The translations under genes were made by a program, and so were the position numbers. DNA of 64,000 bases from Camellia lanceoleosa (Eukaryota; Streptophyta; Magnoliopsida; Ericales; Theaceae): assembly GCA_025200525.1 (NCBI GenBank), contig JANUSC010000386.1, positions 1 to 64,000 of the forward strand, read 5' to 3'. The notes below the pieces were generated by a model. The model was given only the letters and a program-made list of their open reading frames with translations, made no database searches and was not told the DNA's origin. Below, in pieces: positions 44,581 to 55,609 of the stretch. Numbering within the stretch: position 1 is the stretch's first letter; each line of letters opens with the position of its first letter.

Positions 44581-44789
44581 TTCTTGTAGTGTATGGTTCA
44601 AGTCTTTTAGTGATTGTGAACAATGGATGAGAGATGTTGTGAGCAATATGGGTTTCATCTTGGAACTGTTGTACTTCGTTTATACCTTTACCGGGCAAGG
44701 AAAAGTAATTTTAGGATAATGACAACACAACTCTTAAAATCTCAAAGCTATTTTCTCTATGCTTGTTTTGTTTATTTATATTAATTATT

Positions 44790-45265
44790 AGGCAGCATTT
44801 GATAATGTTTACGTTTTTGGTTTATGTTTACAAAAATTTTATAAACTGATTTTTGTTTATTTCTAGAAAAACATAAACTACAAACGCATTTGGTTTGAAC
44901 AAAATATTTGAAAAATTGTAAAAACATAAACTAAAAAATATGTTTGTTTAGTCCTAAAATATTTATATTTATTTTTTATTATTTATGACAATGGGATCAT
45001 ATACATTATAATTGAAAAAAAAAAAAACATAAAAAAAATTAATTGAAAAAAACATTTATTTGGAAAAACAAATTAATTGGAAAAAAAATTTGTTAGTCAA
45101 TTTTTTAAATTTCTGTTTAAAAATCAACGTAAACTCATTTTTTGAGTTTACGTTTTTTTCTCAAATTTATAAACTAAAAAAATTATCAAATAAGTTTTTA
45201 TGACAGTTTTTTAAATTTTTATAAATATAAACTAAAAATTAAAAACGAAATGATTACTAAACAAG
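44790..45265. mobile_element. Decayed inverted-repeat element (MITE-like)
   Basis: GGCAGCATTTGATAATGTTTACGTTT near the left edge pairs imperfectly with the reverse complement of the right edge (ACTTGTTTAGTAATCATTTCG). Flanking TTA/TAA would suit a Tourist-like element. The interior is A/T runs, so inversion could be partly chance. Confidence 0.35.
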
Positions 45266-45732
45266 TAATGTCATTGTTATGATATTATGTGTGCTAATCA
45301 TTTGAGATTATTATTTTGTTAGACTAACAATATAAAACTGCTCCTCTTTCTACAATATTATTAGTAGCAAAGTGATGTGAGGGCTATAAAATTATTTTTC
45401 ACAGATTGTTGTGTTCCTAATTATCTAAAGCAATACTCATTTCTAGAAAGACATGCTTATAAAATTGAGAAGTGGATAAATGTTGAAGTGTTATTGAATA
45501 TGTTACATGATAGGTGATGCTTTTTTCTTTGTCTGTTTCGCTTTTGGAATTGATGACTCATGATGTTGCTTTTGGAAAATCAAAAGCCTCACATAATATT
45601 GCTCAGCTTTCTTATAAAACTTTGAGTGTTGTAATATGTTTTATTTTTTTTATTTTAAAAGTTTGGCTTCAATGTTTCATATTAATAGTTATAATTTTGT
45701 TGGTTATTTTTACACTTCGAAAGTTAGAAATG

Positions 45733-45900
45733 GGGGTTGAAAGGGACTTGGGTCGCTTAAGCAGAGGTTTCGAGTTCGAGCCTTTGTGGATGCAGCAAAC
45801 CCCCTTGGGAAAGGATCCCGCATATGCGCCCAGCAGCTTCCTCGGCGGATTAGTCTTGGGTCCAAAAAACCTGGGGATACCGTGGGAGACCTAAAAAAAA
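45733..45900 (+). mobile_element. SINE with target duplication and A-tail
   Basis: AAGTTAGAAATG (45721-45732) and AAGCTAGAAATG (45901-45912) are a 12-base duplication with one mismatch. They bound a GC-richer segment that ends in CCTAAAAAAAAAA. A box-B-like GAGTTCGAGCC lies near 45771-45781, as in tRNA-derived SINEs; box A is unclear. No long open frame is needed; the ORF crossing it is chance. It resembles plant Au-type SINEs, but the family is not proven. Confidence 0.72.
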
Positions 45901-45912
45901 AAGCTAGAAATG

Positions 45913-47812
45913 TAATTCAAATGTGTCGGTAAGGATCTAAAAAATCCTTACATCTATTAAATGTCAATTTTGATTAAGCGATTATGTTAAGGTTCTCTTA
46001 GCCTCAATGACAATGATTTTACTATGTTGTGTTGAAAAGATGAATCAAAATTTTAACTTAAATTTGTAACAGAATAGGAGAGAGAGACTGGGCATAAATT
46101 GCAATTGATTAATTGAATAAACAATTACAAAATGTTACCTTTGGTAAGGGCAACTTCGAGGCTTTTAGACCGACTGGATTATGAAATGATGCGGCTAATC
46201 TACTCCTACAAAACGTAAGTGTAGTGCATAAAAGTAAAGTGTAGAAATTTAAAAATAAATGAAATTGATAAAGACGTAGAGTCTAGATTTGGTTGGGGTC
46301 TCTTCAGTCTTTACTTCCATCTATTTATAGCATTCTCTTGCCGCTTTTGAAGCAGTTAGACTGATATCTTTTGCTATGATCTCCTTCCTTCTCGCTATTT
46401 CTTCGAGCCAGAATCTTCCTTTTGTGCATGTGTAACTGCTAGCAACTGCTCCTTGTTAATTCCTTTTTCATGTGCTTCTCACATGTTACTCATCATATTT
46501 GCCGATTGAAGACTTGCATTCACAGTTCACGTGGGCATCTTTGAAGGTGGAACTTTTCAGTATTTGAATAACTTTTGCTTGCCACGTGTCACCTTCGTAG
46601 TGGATCATTTAAATGTGATGCCAACAATACCCCCCACACTAGTCTAAGAATAATTGTTACACTAGTGAACATAACTTTTGGCAGTTGCTCTTCTTCCACA
46701 ATCACCACTCCTCAAATGTAGCCCTTAGGATCAACTACCTCCACGATCTTTTGGCTTGCACTTTTGGGATTTTATATTTAATGAGGCTCGAACTAAGAAA
46801 TAAGACCCATTAGCTCCAAACCAATTGTATTCTAAAATTTCGAAGATCTAATTGTTTTGAACATGGATGGTTTTGATACATATGATGAAGTTGGAAACAA
46901 CGAAGGCCTACCAATGCCTATGCTATCATTGGTTTCAAATAGCCTCCTTCCATGGATTTGAACCTTTGTCTCGAAGCCGTTAGCGTAACTGATGCTTCTC
47001 ATTTTGTCTTCACTCCAAAGGATTCCCTAGCTAATGTACACCATACTCTTGAATTTCCTCCCAATGCTTCGAAGTCAGAACTTGTAGCTTCCTATTAGGA
47101 AATCCCTCATCCTCCCTAAGCCACAACAATTGCTGGCTGGGCTGCATGGCCATCTCTCATTTGAATGCAAACTCGGCCTCAACCACCAAGTCACCCCCTA
47201 GGCGCATACCCATACAGGCCTTGCTCTGAAAATTGTAGGTTAGAAGACCCTTTTTTATTCTATTGCATTTGGCTGCAAAGCCAACTTCAACCCTTCCTTA
47301 ATGGATTCCTTACCTAGAGACTAACAATGGGCTTGGTCCCACTTTGTTGGTCAAAGAAGTTGGCCTTAAACTCTCAGAATGGCTTGATTGTGTGAATGGC
47401 AAGTAACATCCTACGGTCTTTCAAGCAGAGCCACCTTCAACCCCTTTACCTTACCTTCCACAATGGTCTTTGGAGGGTATAGTCAACCTGCATTAAGATA
47501 CATATTTATTCTCATATGTTTTCCGCTTGACCTTTGGCTATCTTCTTGCCAATTAATATTTTGAGTATACCTTACACATCAATCATCTTTTCAACCAAAA
47601 ATTTGAAGCAAACTTGAAGCAAACTACAGCCTTTTGAGGCACTTCCAGTATTCTAATAAATATGATAATTAAATAAATTTACTTTTAATTTTTGGTATCC
47701 TTAAGATATCAATATGTGAAAAGACTCATTTTGAACACTTGTTTTTCAAGATCTATAGTGTTTTACTACAGGACTAACTTGGGTTAACCCAACCCTTCAA
47801 AGATAGAGAAGC
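45913..47812. other. Decayed LTR-like region
   Basis: The order resembles the LTR of the Tat element at 21484: an ACCTTTGGTAAGG-type start, a TTTATAGCATTC block, and AACAATACCCCCCACACTAG at about 46625-46645 (compare AATACCCCCTTCACTGC near 21810). It is followed by a plus-strand gene, as the Tat antisense ORF follows its LTR. I infer an old Tat-related remnant. Neither boundary nor target duplication was resolved. Confidence 0.35.
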
Positions 47813-47813
47813 A

Positions 47814-47822
47814 TATAAATAG
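47814..47822 (+). promoter_or_regulatory. TATA box candidate for the plant-mobile-domain pseudogene
   Basis: TATAAATAG lies about 100 bases before the ATG at 47919-47921. A CT-rich leader containing CTTTCTTGAAAATCC lies between them. Confidence 0.4.
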
Positions 47823-47918
47823 ACATTTGTTTGTCGAAACAACACTTTTACCCTTCGACACTTAGAACTCACTTTCCACTTTTCATTCTTTCTTGAAAAT
47901 CCTAATTTCTCGCTTCCA

Positions 47919-49400
47919 ATGGCGTTTGGTTCTCAAGTCATTTATGTTATTTCCCTTAGGGAAATACTTCCTCTCTGTCTCTTACTGCAAAATATTGTTT
48001 TTGACTTAACCTTTGAGGTGAATTCGCTTGATAGCCTCATAGATACTCTCATTTTCATCCCTTAAGGTGACACTGAGGACTTTGACTTGGGCCCAGCTTT
48101 CAAAGAAGCTCCACTACCTGCAATGTCGAATCTCTACCCTTGCCTCAAAGATCATATTATGCTCTACCAATGTCATCTTTCCTAGAGCTCTTGGACAGGA
48201 ACCAAACCCTTCAAATGTGGCCCATTGTCAAAAGGACTGGATAACTTGGTATGATCGAGTAATAGAGGCTCGCTAGACATTCCATTTCCTAGGACTCTTA
48301 TCTATTCCTTGCCACTTCATGCTACTGGAACCCTGCCTTCATTTTTTTTTTTTTTTTGAAGCGGTATGATGGCCCCCACTATCCTTGATGTTTATTATTT
48401 ATTTGGCTTATACCCTTCTAGGGAAACTTTTAACCCACTTATACTGGGAAGGTCATACCTAAACTCAAACTCCCATCACACAATCTTTCTTATTCAACTT
48501 TTCTTAGAAGTAGTAATAAGAAATCTGGTCGTGTTTCGGACCAGGGACTTTTGATTTCATCTTATATTGGCTATGTAAATTCGTCATTGTACAACTTCTC
48601 AGAAGCTTGTCACAGAATTTATTCTTTTAGCCCAAGCTCTTACTTTAGGTGAGCGTATTTCTTTTGCTCCTTTTCTCTTAGGCCATCTTGATAGGCTTGT
48701 TCTTTCTGCAAGATTCCTTTGGATCCTCCAATTATGATTTTTTGCTAATTTCTCAAATTTTTGAACCTCCCTTATTTCTTATTTTGAAAATATGGATCCT
48801 CGCACCTATGGTGAGCTCTATTCTAGAGTAAACCTTAAAGATTTAACCTTTAAGTATTTCCTCTGTTATATCTTTAACCTTTCCTCAGATCCAAAACCAT
48901 AATTCTTTATTCCTTTCAACCCCATTAGGAGTGCTCAATGGTTCATAAACTGTTGGTCGATAAAGAATGCATTGATGATGCCTACAAGGTTTGTTGGGTA
49001 TCCATCCTTACTGCAAGAGAACTATTTGTTAGAAACTTGAACCCTAAAGCCTACAAATGCATAGTTGAGCCATATTGGCCAGCTCAATTTGCTAGACAAT
49101 TTGAATTAGTTTAGCTTATTCCTGTTCTTTTCTATGCATCTATAAACCCTAAGCTGTATGCCAGAGATCCTAAGGGCTTCTCAACTCAAATTGGGGAATC
49201 AACCAAGCTCCAAAAAGAGAGTCTAGAAAAATTCATCTTCACGCCTTTCAACTTCATTCCAACAGCTGACTTTGGTTTTTTACACTGGTGGAAGCCTAAC
49301 ACAGAGGTAAGGTTTACCATACCCTTGGGTTTTATGATCATAAACCTAGGTCCTGTTGAGGCTACTCCTCAGTTTGAGTTGCAGCCACAGTCATTCCTCT
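47919..49400 (+). pseudogene. Plant-mobile-domain (PMD) protein pseudogene
   Basis: The clearest block is MMAPTILDVYYLFGLYPSRE (48366 onward), typical of plant mobile domain proteins, which include transposon-borne and MAIN-like host members. Weaker fragments follow: LAQALTLGERISFAPFLLG (about 48630), MDPRTYGELYSRVNLKDLTF (about 48790) and IRSAQWFINCWSIKNALM. The ATG at 47919 begins MAFGSQVIYVISLREILPL. Stops and frame changes are frequent, and a T run at 48341-48357 lies just before the best block. Position after an LTR-like region suggests it was the antisense ORF of an old Tat-type element. It is non-functional. Confidence 0.6.
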
Positions 49401-49539
49401 AGCAACATTACTCGCTCTAGCACATACTACTCCTACAATGCCAGCAATCATCATTTCCAATAGGAAAGCTACCAGGACCTCTTTCAAGCCAGGTAATCAT
49501 CATTTGAAGCTCCTTAGACTACATTTATGTATGTATATA

Positions 49540-52500
49540 TGTGGACGCGCCCTGAGGGACTTGTGCTACCATAGTTCGGACTCGTTTTAGTCACGGTTCT
49601 TAATCTGAACCAAAGAGTCCAAATCTGGCAAATCGTTTTTGAAAACAGATTTTTTTTTTGTAAAGAAGTGCCAAACATGGACTGTTTTGCCAAATACAAA
49701 GTCGCCACCTAAATATTTTTTAATGGGGGAATTTAGGAAACCCTGACTCGGTGCCAAAGGCCACGTGTCCGTCATCACCAAAGTTGCCTCGGCTCGAGAA
49801 CTTGGGTACGATTGGGGAAGGTTAGCTATAAGCACCCCCTCTTGCCTGATCCGAAGATCGGCCTCTACTAACCATGATATCTTGTTTGGAAAACATTATG
49901 CGTTCTTATTCCGGTTATTAGCCTAGAATTACTATGTAATGCGCACAGCAAACAAGTATAGACCAAATCGCCTAAATTGGAGCAAAACATTTCATGTTTG
50001 TATTGAAAATGGTTTGCTACTCGTAAGTAGGCTAAAATGCAGGTTTTGCCACCCTCGAGTGGGCTTTTTTAGAAAAGATGGTTTTGCCACTATTGAGTGG
50101 GCTTAAAACTCACAGTTTTGATGCGTTATTCCAATTTAGGTAATTCAACCTCCATCCACAGGCATTCAAGCAGTTATATCACGTAAACAGCTAGCCTCAT
50201 GGTAATCATGCTATTATGGCAACACTCACACGCATGCGGTATGCTAAAGCATAAAAGCTTACCTAGTACTCCAAGCCAAAACAGAAACTAATTAGTAATC
50301 ATATGCATGATCCTAGTTCATGTTAAGGTGGCTAATGCAACACATGCAAAATGCAACTATAATAGGCTCGGCTATTCTAAGATGGCATATGATGATGCTA
50401 CAACTAACACGTATTTAACTTGGAATTGAAATACAATATAGTTAGTATGATGCGTTGAGCCCGGTGCATGCAAGACAAATGTATGGATGCACGCATGCAT
50501 AGCATAAGGTATGCTAAATTAAATATGCCCTAATACTAACCATCGAAAGCAGGTAAGTAAAAGGGAGAAAGAAGTGGGGATTGGAAGACATGCACACACG
50601 CACCCACACTTATTACAAATATGCCCTCACGTGGAGGGACCAAAAGAATAATACAGTCCGAATAAATAATTCTAAATTAATTATTACAAAATTTCTAATT
50701 CGATTAACAAAGTGAATGCAGAAAGGAAAAGGCCACAACCCCACCTTGCAATGGGTGAATGATGTGTGTTCGAGTCCGTCTCGCCCGGAAAACCCGTACC
50801 ATGCCACTGGTGCCTCTGTTTACACTGCCCTACTTCTCTGAAGACTGCAAAACTCTTGGGACACGCTCTATGGATGTTGGGAAATACCACCGGCCAAGTA
50901 TAAACACCACCGGCCAAAGGGAGGAACCACCGGCCACCCTTTTGTATACCGGCCAAAGATTAATGGCCGACCGGCACTAGATATGGCCGGTCGGCCAAAA
51001 CTTCCTGCAGAACCTGCAGTTGACAGCAGCAAAAGGCAAGCAGTGTATGGCATGGGATTTTCAAGAAAATGTATGCATGGACACACTCCCTATCATGCAA
51101 TGGATTCAAGGGAGCATGGCCCACGAACCTCGGGCCATCAATTAGGTATGATGACCTAAGAAGTTAAGCTTGCCATTCAATGAAAATGCATACAACACAC
51201 AAATGAATGCCAAGACCCCATCATGTTAAAGTCAAGGGCTTCGGTGACTGAGGGTTGAGAGATGTTGCATCACTTCAAGTATGAACACTTCTTAGCCCTC
51301 ATGTTTGGCTTGACACCCCAAGCCAAGCAATGCAATGCAAGTATGCAATCATGGCTCAAGCATACAAATGAAGCCAAGGCACAAAACATGCCAAATGCAA
51401 TGTATTCTAAACACGCAAATATGCAATGCGTTTAATATGCAATAGGCACACAACCTAAACATGTAAACAAATATGGCACGCAACAACATGCGATGATGGA
51501 CTTAACCTAACATGGATAGCTCGCAAGCATGCAAACAATCAGTGGCGAAAGTAGACTAAAACAATGATGCCAATTATGCAAAACAAGTAAGCCTAAGACT
51601 AGGGCATGACGGCCAACTTACAAGCATACTAAAGACGGCAAACATGGACACTAGACCAATAAAAAAAAGTGTCATGGCATGCCAGAATGAGATCCAAAGC
51701 TCGCACACAGGGCATCCCAAATGACTCAAGTAAAGAGGCATAAAACATGGGGCACAAGACTACTATTCTTCATGACCACACATGGCATGAACTAAGCAAC
51801 CTAAAATAGAATTCTAGCATGCGAAGATGAGTCTCAAAACCCACTGTTATGGCAACTTGAGTGACCCAAACACATAGGCATACACAATGCACATTTCAAG
51901 GCATAAGAGGGCATATCTTCAAGGCATGAGAGAAGTGATGAATGCAAGCATACAAGCATGGTTTAGGGACTGAAATAACATGCTAAGTGACTCCAAATCA
52001 CTGAAATAGCCTAACCAATGCATGTTTAGAACTCACATCCTTAGGGCTCACAAGCCAAGATGCAAAGCAACTATATCAAACATGTTAAACAAGACCAAAT
52101 CAGTGGCCAAAAGACCTTAAACATGACAAAATATGGCCAAGTGCTTAACAAAGTTAGGTCAAAACGTGAGGATATGCTAGGCTAAACACATGGCATACTT
52201 CTAGGCAAAATGGAGAATTACAAAGCAAGTGTATTATACATGTAAAGGGCCATGAATCCGACCAAGGATAGAGGTATGTTATGACCAAAAAACAACCAAA
52301 GACCTCTGAAATGGCACCAAATGCAACTATCCATACATGCTATCCTTATGAGCCAAAACATGCAAAAATGAGAGACATGGGGGAGAGGGGTGTCCCTCCC
52401 CTACACAAGTCCTCAAACCTCCTTCTTCACCACTGAAAATCCATTGGATTTCAGTGGTGAGAAGGCCAACACACCAAGATAAATAAAGCTTAAAGGAAAA

Positions 52501-53604
52501 GCACTAAAAGAGGCCAAATGGGGCCTAAGAGGGGGAGGTTGACCCCAAGCAACAAAATACCCTCAATGAAAGATCTAAAGCATGAAAATACAAGACTTTT
52601 TGTAGTTATACACAAAGCTTAAATCAGCATGCAAGACAGTTCAAAAGCCAATGCAAGATTGGGGAAACTAAAGTAAAGTAGTTACCCTTGAAGAACCCTT
52701 GATGAACAGCGAATGCAGCCCTCTTCTTTTGATCAAAACCAGTCCAAAAACTCAAGGACAAACCCTCCAAGCCCCTCAAGGTCGAAGTAAGGTGTGATGG
52801 TGTGTGTCTTAGTGCAAAACTAAGCTAAAAATGCACTTTTAGGCCGCAAAACACACACAAGGGAGGAGAGAGAGGGAAAATATAGAGAGAGAATGTATAT
52901 AACAGATATATATATGTATATCTCTGGTTTTTTGTTCAAAAATCTCTAACCCTCTACAATGGAAGAAGAAGGGTCCTTATATAGGCCAAGAGAAAGCTTG
53001 AGGCTTCTCAAAGAAGCTAAATGAAAAAGGGGCAAAGGGGGAAAGGGGGTCAAGGCTTGTAGAGGAAGCTAAGACAGCTGGCTAAGCTTCTTGAGGAAGC
53101 TTTAACAAAGGGTCAAACTTCCTCAAGAAGCTTTGACCAAAAGGGTGCAAAAGGGGCAAAACAGCCACACTGTGCACGAAGAAGAGTGTTAGTGCATTCC
53201 AGCTGGCACAGCTGGCATGCACTATGCTTGAAGGGTGCAAAAGGTGCATACTGGCCAGCAAAAGAGGTCACCGGCCAAACAAAGTGTCGGCCGGCCACAT
53301 AAAGTGCCGACCAGCCATCGGTATCAAGAGACCATGGCCCGTGGCAACAATGAATGGCCGGTCAGGAAAAGGGGAGGCCAGTGGGGTGTGGGGATGGCCA
53401 ACAAGCCATTCCCTGTCCCTCAAAGCAAAAGCACAAGCATTTGGTGCAAAACCAAACACAAAACAAACGAGTCGGGAGATCCTGAGGCAAGGCGTGCAGC
53501 CGAGACCTCTGGGAACTCAAAACGAAACACGAACATTGATGATCACCGAGTGTTCAAACGGTGACATCCAAGTCTTGAGGACGGTCAAAAATGGGGTGTC
53601 TACA
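49540..53604 (-). repeat. 3' LTR of the Ogre-like element
   Basis: On the minus strand it begins TGTAGACACCCCATTTTT (ending at 53604 on plus) directly after a polypurine tract. The other end is placed at TGTGGACGCG (49540) because the sequence outside it belongs to the older PMD region. That end could be off by about ten bases. It is non-coding, with many CATG-rich short words and two GGCCGG-rich clusters. Confidence 0.75.
50880..50998. repeat. CACCGGCCA-rich cluster in the Ogre LTR
   Basis: CACCGGCCA or close variants occur about five times (AAATACCACCGGCCAAG, AACACCACCGGCCAAAG, ACCACCGGCCACCC, TACCGGCCAAAG). They are followed by ATGGCCGACCGGCA and the palindromic ATGGCCGGTCGGCCA. Similar clusters lie at about 53250-53370 and 55470-55580. 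Confidence 0.75.
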
Positions 53605-53620
53605 GTTGCCCCTCTTTGAT
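53605..53620 (-). other. Polypurine tract of the Ogre-like element
   Basis: Minus strand ATCAAAGAGGGGCAAC sits immediately before the LTR start TGTAGACACC, the expected position for plus-strand priming. Confidence 0.7.
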
Positions 53621-55609
53621 AGAACTCGAAAGTCACAAAGTGACGGGAGTGAATGTCAAAGCCCAGAGACGACCCATTTTTGACAAGGCCGAAGACTTAG
53701 ACAAAGCATGTAAGGTAAACAAGGTATGCACCCGAAGGCAGGGGCAAAATGCAATACAATGCACAAAGCCGAACATAACTTATGATCATGCAAAGAACGC
53801 TGTAACGAAGCACAACATGCGACAGTTTTAAACAATCATAGATCAAACTACACTACAATGCAGAAAGGATGTAAGAGAATTATGCAATTCTCAATACGTC
53901 TCACTCGGAGAATACAATACTTGTCCGGTTCGTCTGGTTGCACCAGCCTCAAATGAACCGTACATACAATATCGTGCCTGAAAAGAAAGCAAACTTAATA
54001 GGTACGATGCCGTTAACAACATGCATGACAATGCAATTGAAGTGCGTGACAATGCAAAGCTCGTGGGAAGTATAACAATGCTGTGAAGGCACCAATTCAT
54101 GTAAGTAAAGAACACGCGACAACGTGCACAATGTGTGTGAAGGAATTTGAGTACATGTAAGTAAAGCGATGCACGTATGCACGCAATGTGTGTAAAAGGA
54201 ATTTGAACACATATAAGTAAAGCAATGTATGCATGCACGCAATGTGTATGAGAGGGATTTGAACACATATAAGTAAAGCAATGCACGCATGCATGCAATG
54301 TGTATAAAAACTTGAACACATATAAGTAAAGCAATGCATGCATGCATGCAATGTGTATAGAAACTCGAACACATATAAGTAAAGCAATTCACGCATGCAC
54401 GCAATGTGTATAGAAACTTGAACACATATAAGTAAAGCATGCATGCAATGTGTATAGAAACTTGAACACATATAAGTAAAGCAATGCACGCATGCATGCA
54501 ATGTGTATAGAAACTTGAACACATATAAGTAAAGCAATGCACGCATGCACGCAATGTGTATAGAAACTTGAACACATATAAGTAAAGCAATGCACGCATG
54601 CACGCAATGTGTATGAGAGGGATTTGAACACATATGAGTAAAGTAATGCACGCATGCACGCAATGTGTATAAAAGGAATTGAAATATGGTAAAGATAAGT
54701 CATTCGATGATATTGAAACGCAAAGCACTGCAATGCAGCATAATTGAAGCGATTTGTGGGGTTCACAAGACACAAAAAGGATATGGGAGGGGGAGTTCCT
54801 CATACGTATGGAGCATCGCTCCTAGTAGACACCACTTGAGGTCAACTCGGGGGGTCTATGAATGTTCTGAAGGTGTACTTTCTCGCACTACCTCAAGAAA
54901 TGAAGGCGCCAAACCATACAATTGATCAGACAAGGGCGTGAGAGATGTATTAGCCACAAGGGAGGGGCTACCGGAATCAACCCTGATATTTTGCTGCCCT
55001 GCTACTTCTTCTGCTTTATTTTCCTTTTTTTATCGGTAGTTTAAGCACATTGCACTGCCTCAGGCAGGTTTTATTTTAAGAGAAACTGTATATGTTTGGA
55101 AATGAAACTGCTTTTTTTTTTGGTTCAAAATGTGTTGCATTTGTACATCCTATGCATTGTATCGCACATCATCACATAACAATGTGAATGAAAATCATTT
55201 GAAAATAGAGCATTCGCATCGTAATAATCAGGTAGTGAACCCACTTACAACTTAATAAGCAAAACAGAGAGACTCGGCATAACCAACCAAGTGTGAGTAC
55301 AACTCGATAAGCAAATTAGAGACTTGAAGAGAGTGACCTACAAGTCAATAAGCAAATATACAATAACTCGATAAGCAAATAAGTGTGACTCTGCAAGAAT
55401 CGATCACCAGAGCGCAGTGGAGGTGGTGGAATTCCCTAATCCTTAGTATAAACAGCTCAAAGAACAAGGAGGGAGACCACCGGCCAGAGATAGAGGCCGT
55501 CGGCCGTGAGAAATGGCCATCGGCCAGAAGCATTGATTCATCGGCCAAAAGTGGTGAACGATCGGCACTATATTTGGCCGGCCGGCCATGAATTGTTAGA
55601 ACCAGCAGA
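53621..55609. other. Non-coding 3' region of the Ogre-like element
   Basis: Lies between the polypurine tract and the antisense ORF. It contains the 53-base minisatellite, a GGCCGG-rich cluster at 55470-55580, and short repeated CAATAAGCAAAT phrases near 55250-55380. No protein recognised. Confidence 0.55.
54106..54670. repeat. Minisatellite, about ten copies of a 53-base unit
   Basis: The phrase ACACATATAAGTAAAGC recurs at 54208, 54263, 54316, 54369, 54422, 54466, 54519, 54572 and (variant) 54628, mostly 53 apart, with one 44-base short copy. Units also contain AATGCACGCATGCACGCAAT and GTGTATAGAAACTTGA. Long minus-strand open frames with repeated ACVHCFTYMC-like peptides are translations of it. 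Confidence 0.92.

Larger units (their letters stand above)
35860..44591. mobile_element. Non-autonomous CACTA (En/Spm) element with captured gene exons
   Basis: The left end is CACTACAAGAATTTTCAC; the right end reverse-complemented is CACTACAAGAAAATGCAC. TAT flanks both ends (35857-35859 and 44592-44594), the three-base duplication of CACTA elements. About 730 bases inside the left end and 640 inside the right end are arrays of GCGACTAAA/TTTAGTCGC palindromes. The remaining roughly 7.3 kb contains no transposase (TNP1/TNP2 type) that I can recognise. It does contain a 162-bp tandem array, endosulfine-like exons and smaller nested repeats. It therefore depends on a transposase from elsewhere. 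Confidence 0.92.

Noticed and set aside
45514..45894. 126-residue plus-strand open frame
   Set aside because: It runs from AT-rich spacer into the SINE and has no domain.
53891..54803. Long minus-strand open frames with repeated Cys/His peptides
   Set aside because: They are three-frame translations of the 53-base minisatellite; 53 is not a multiple of three and the peptides simply rotate through frames.
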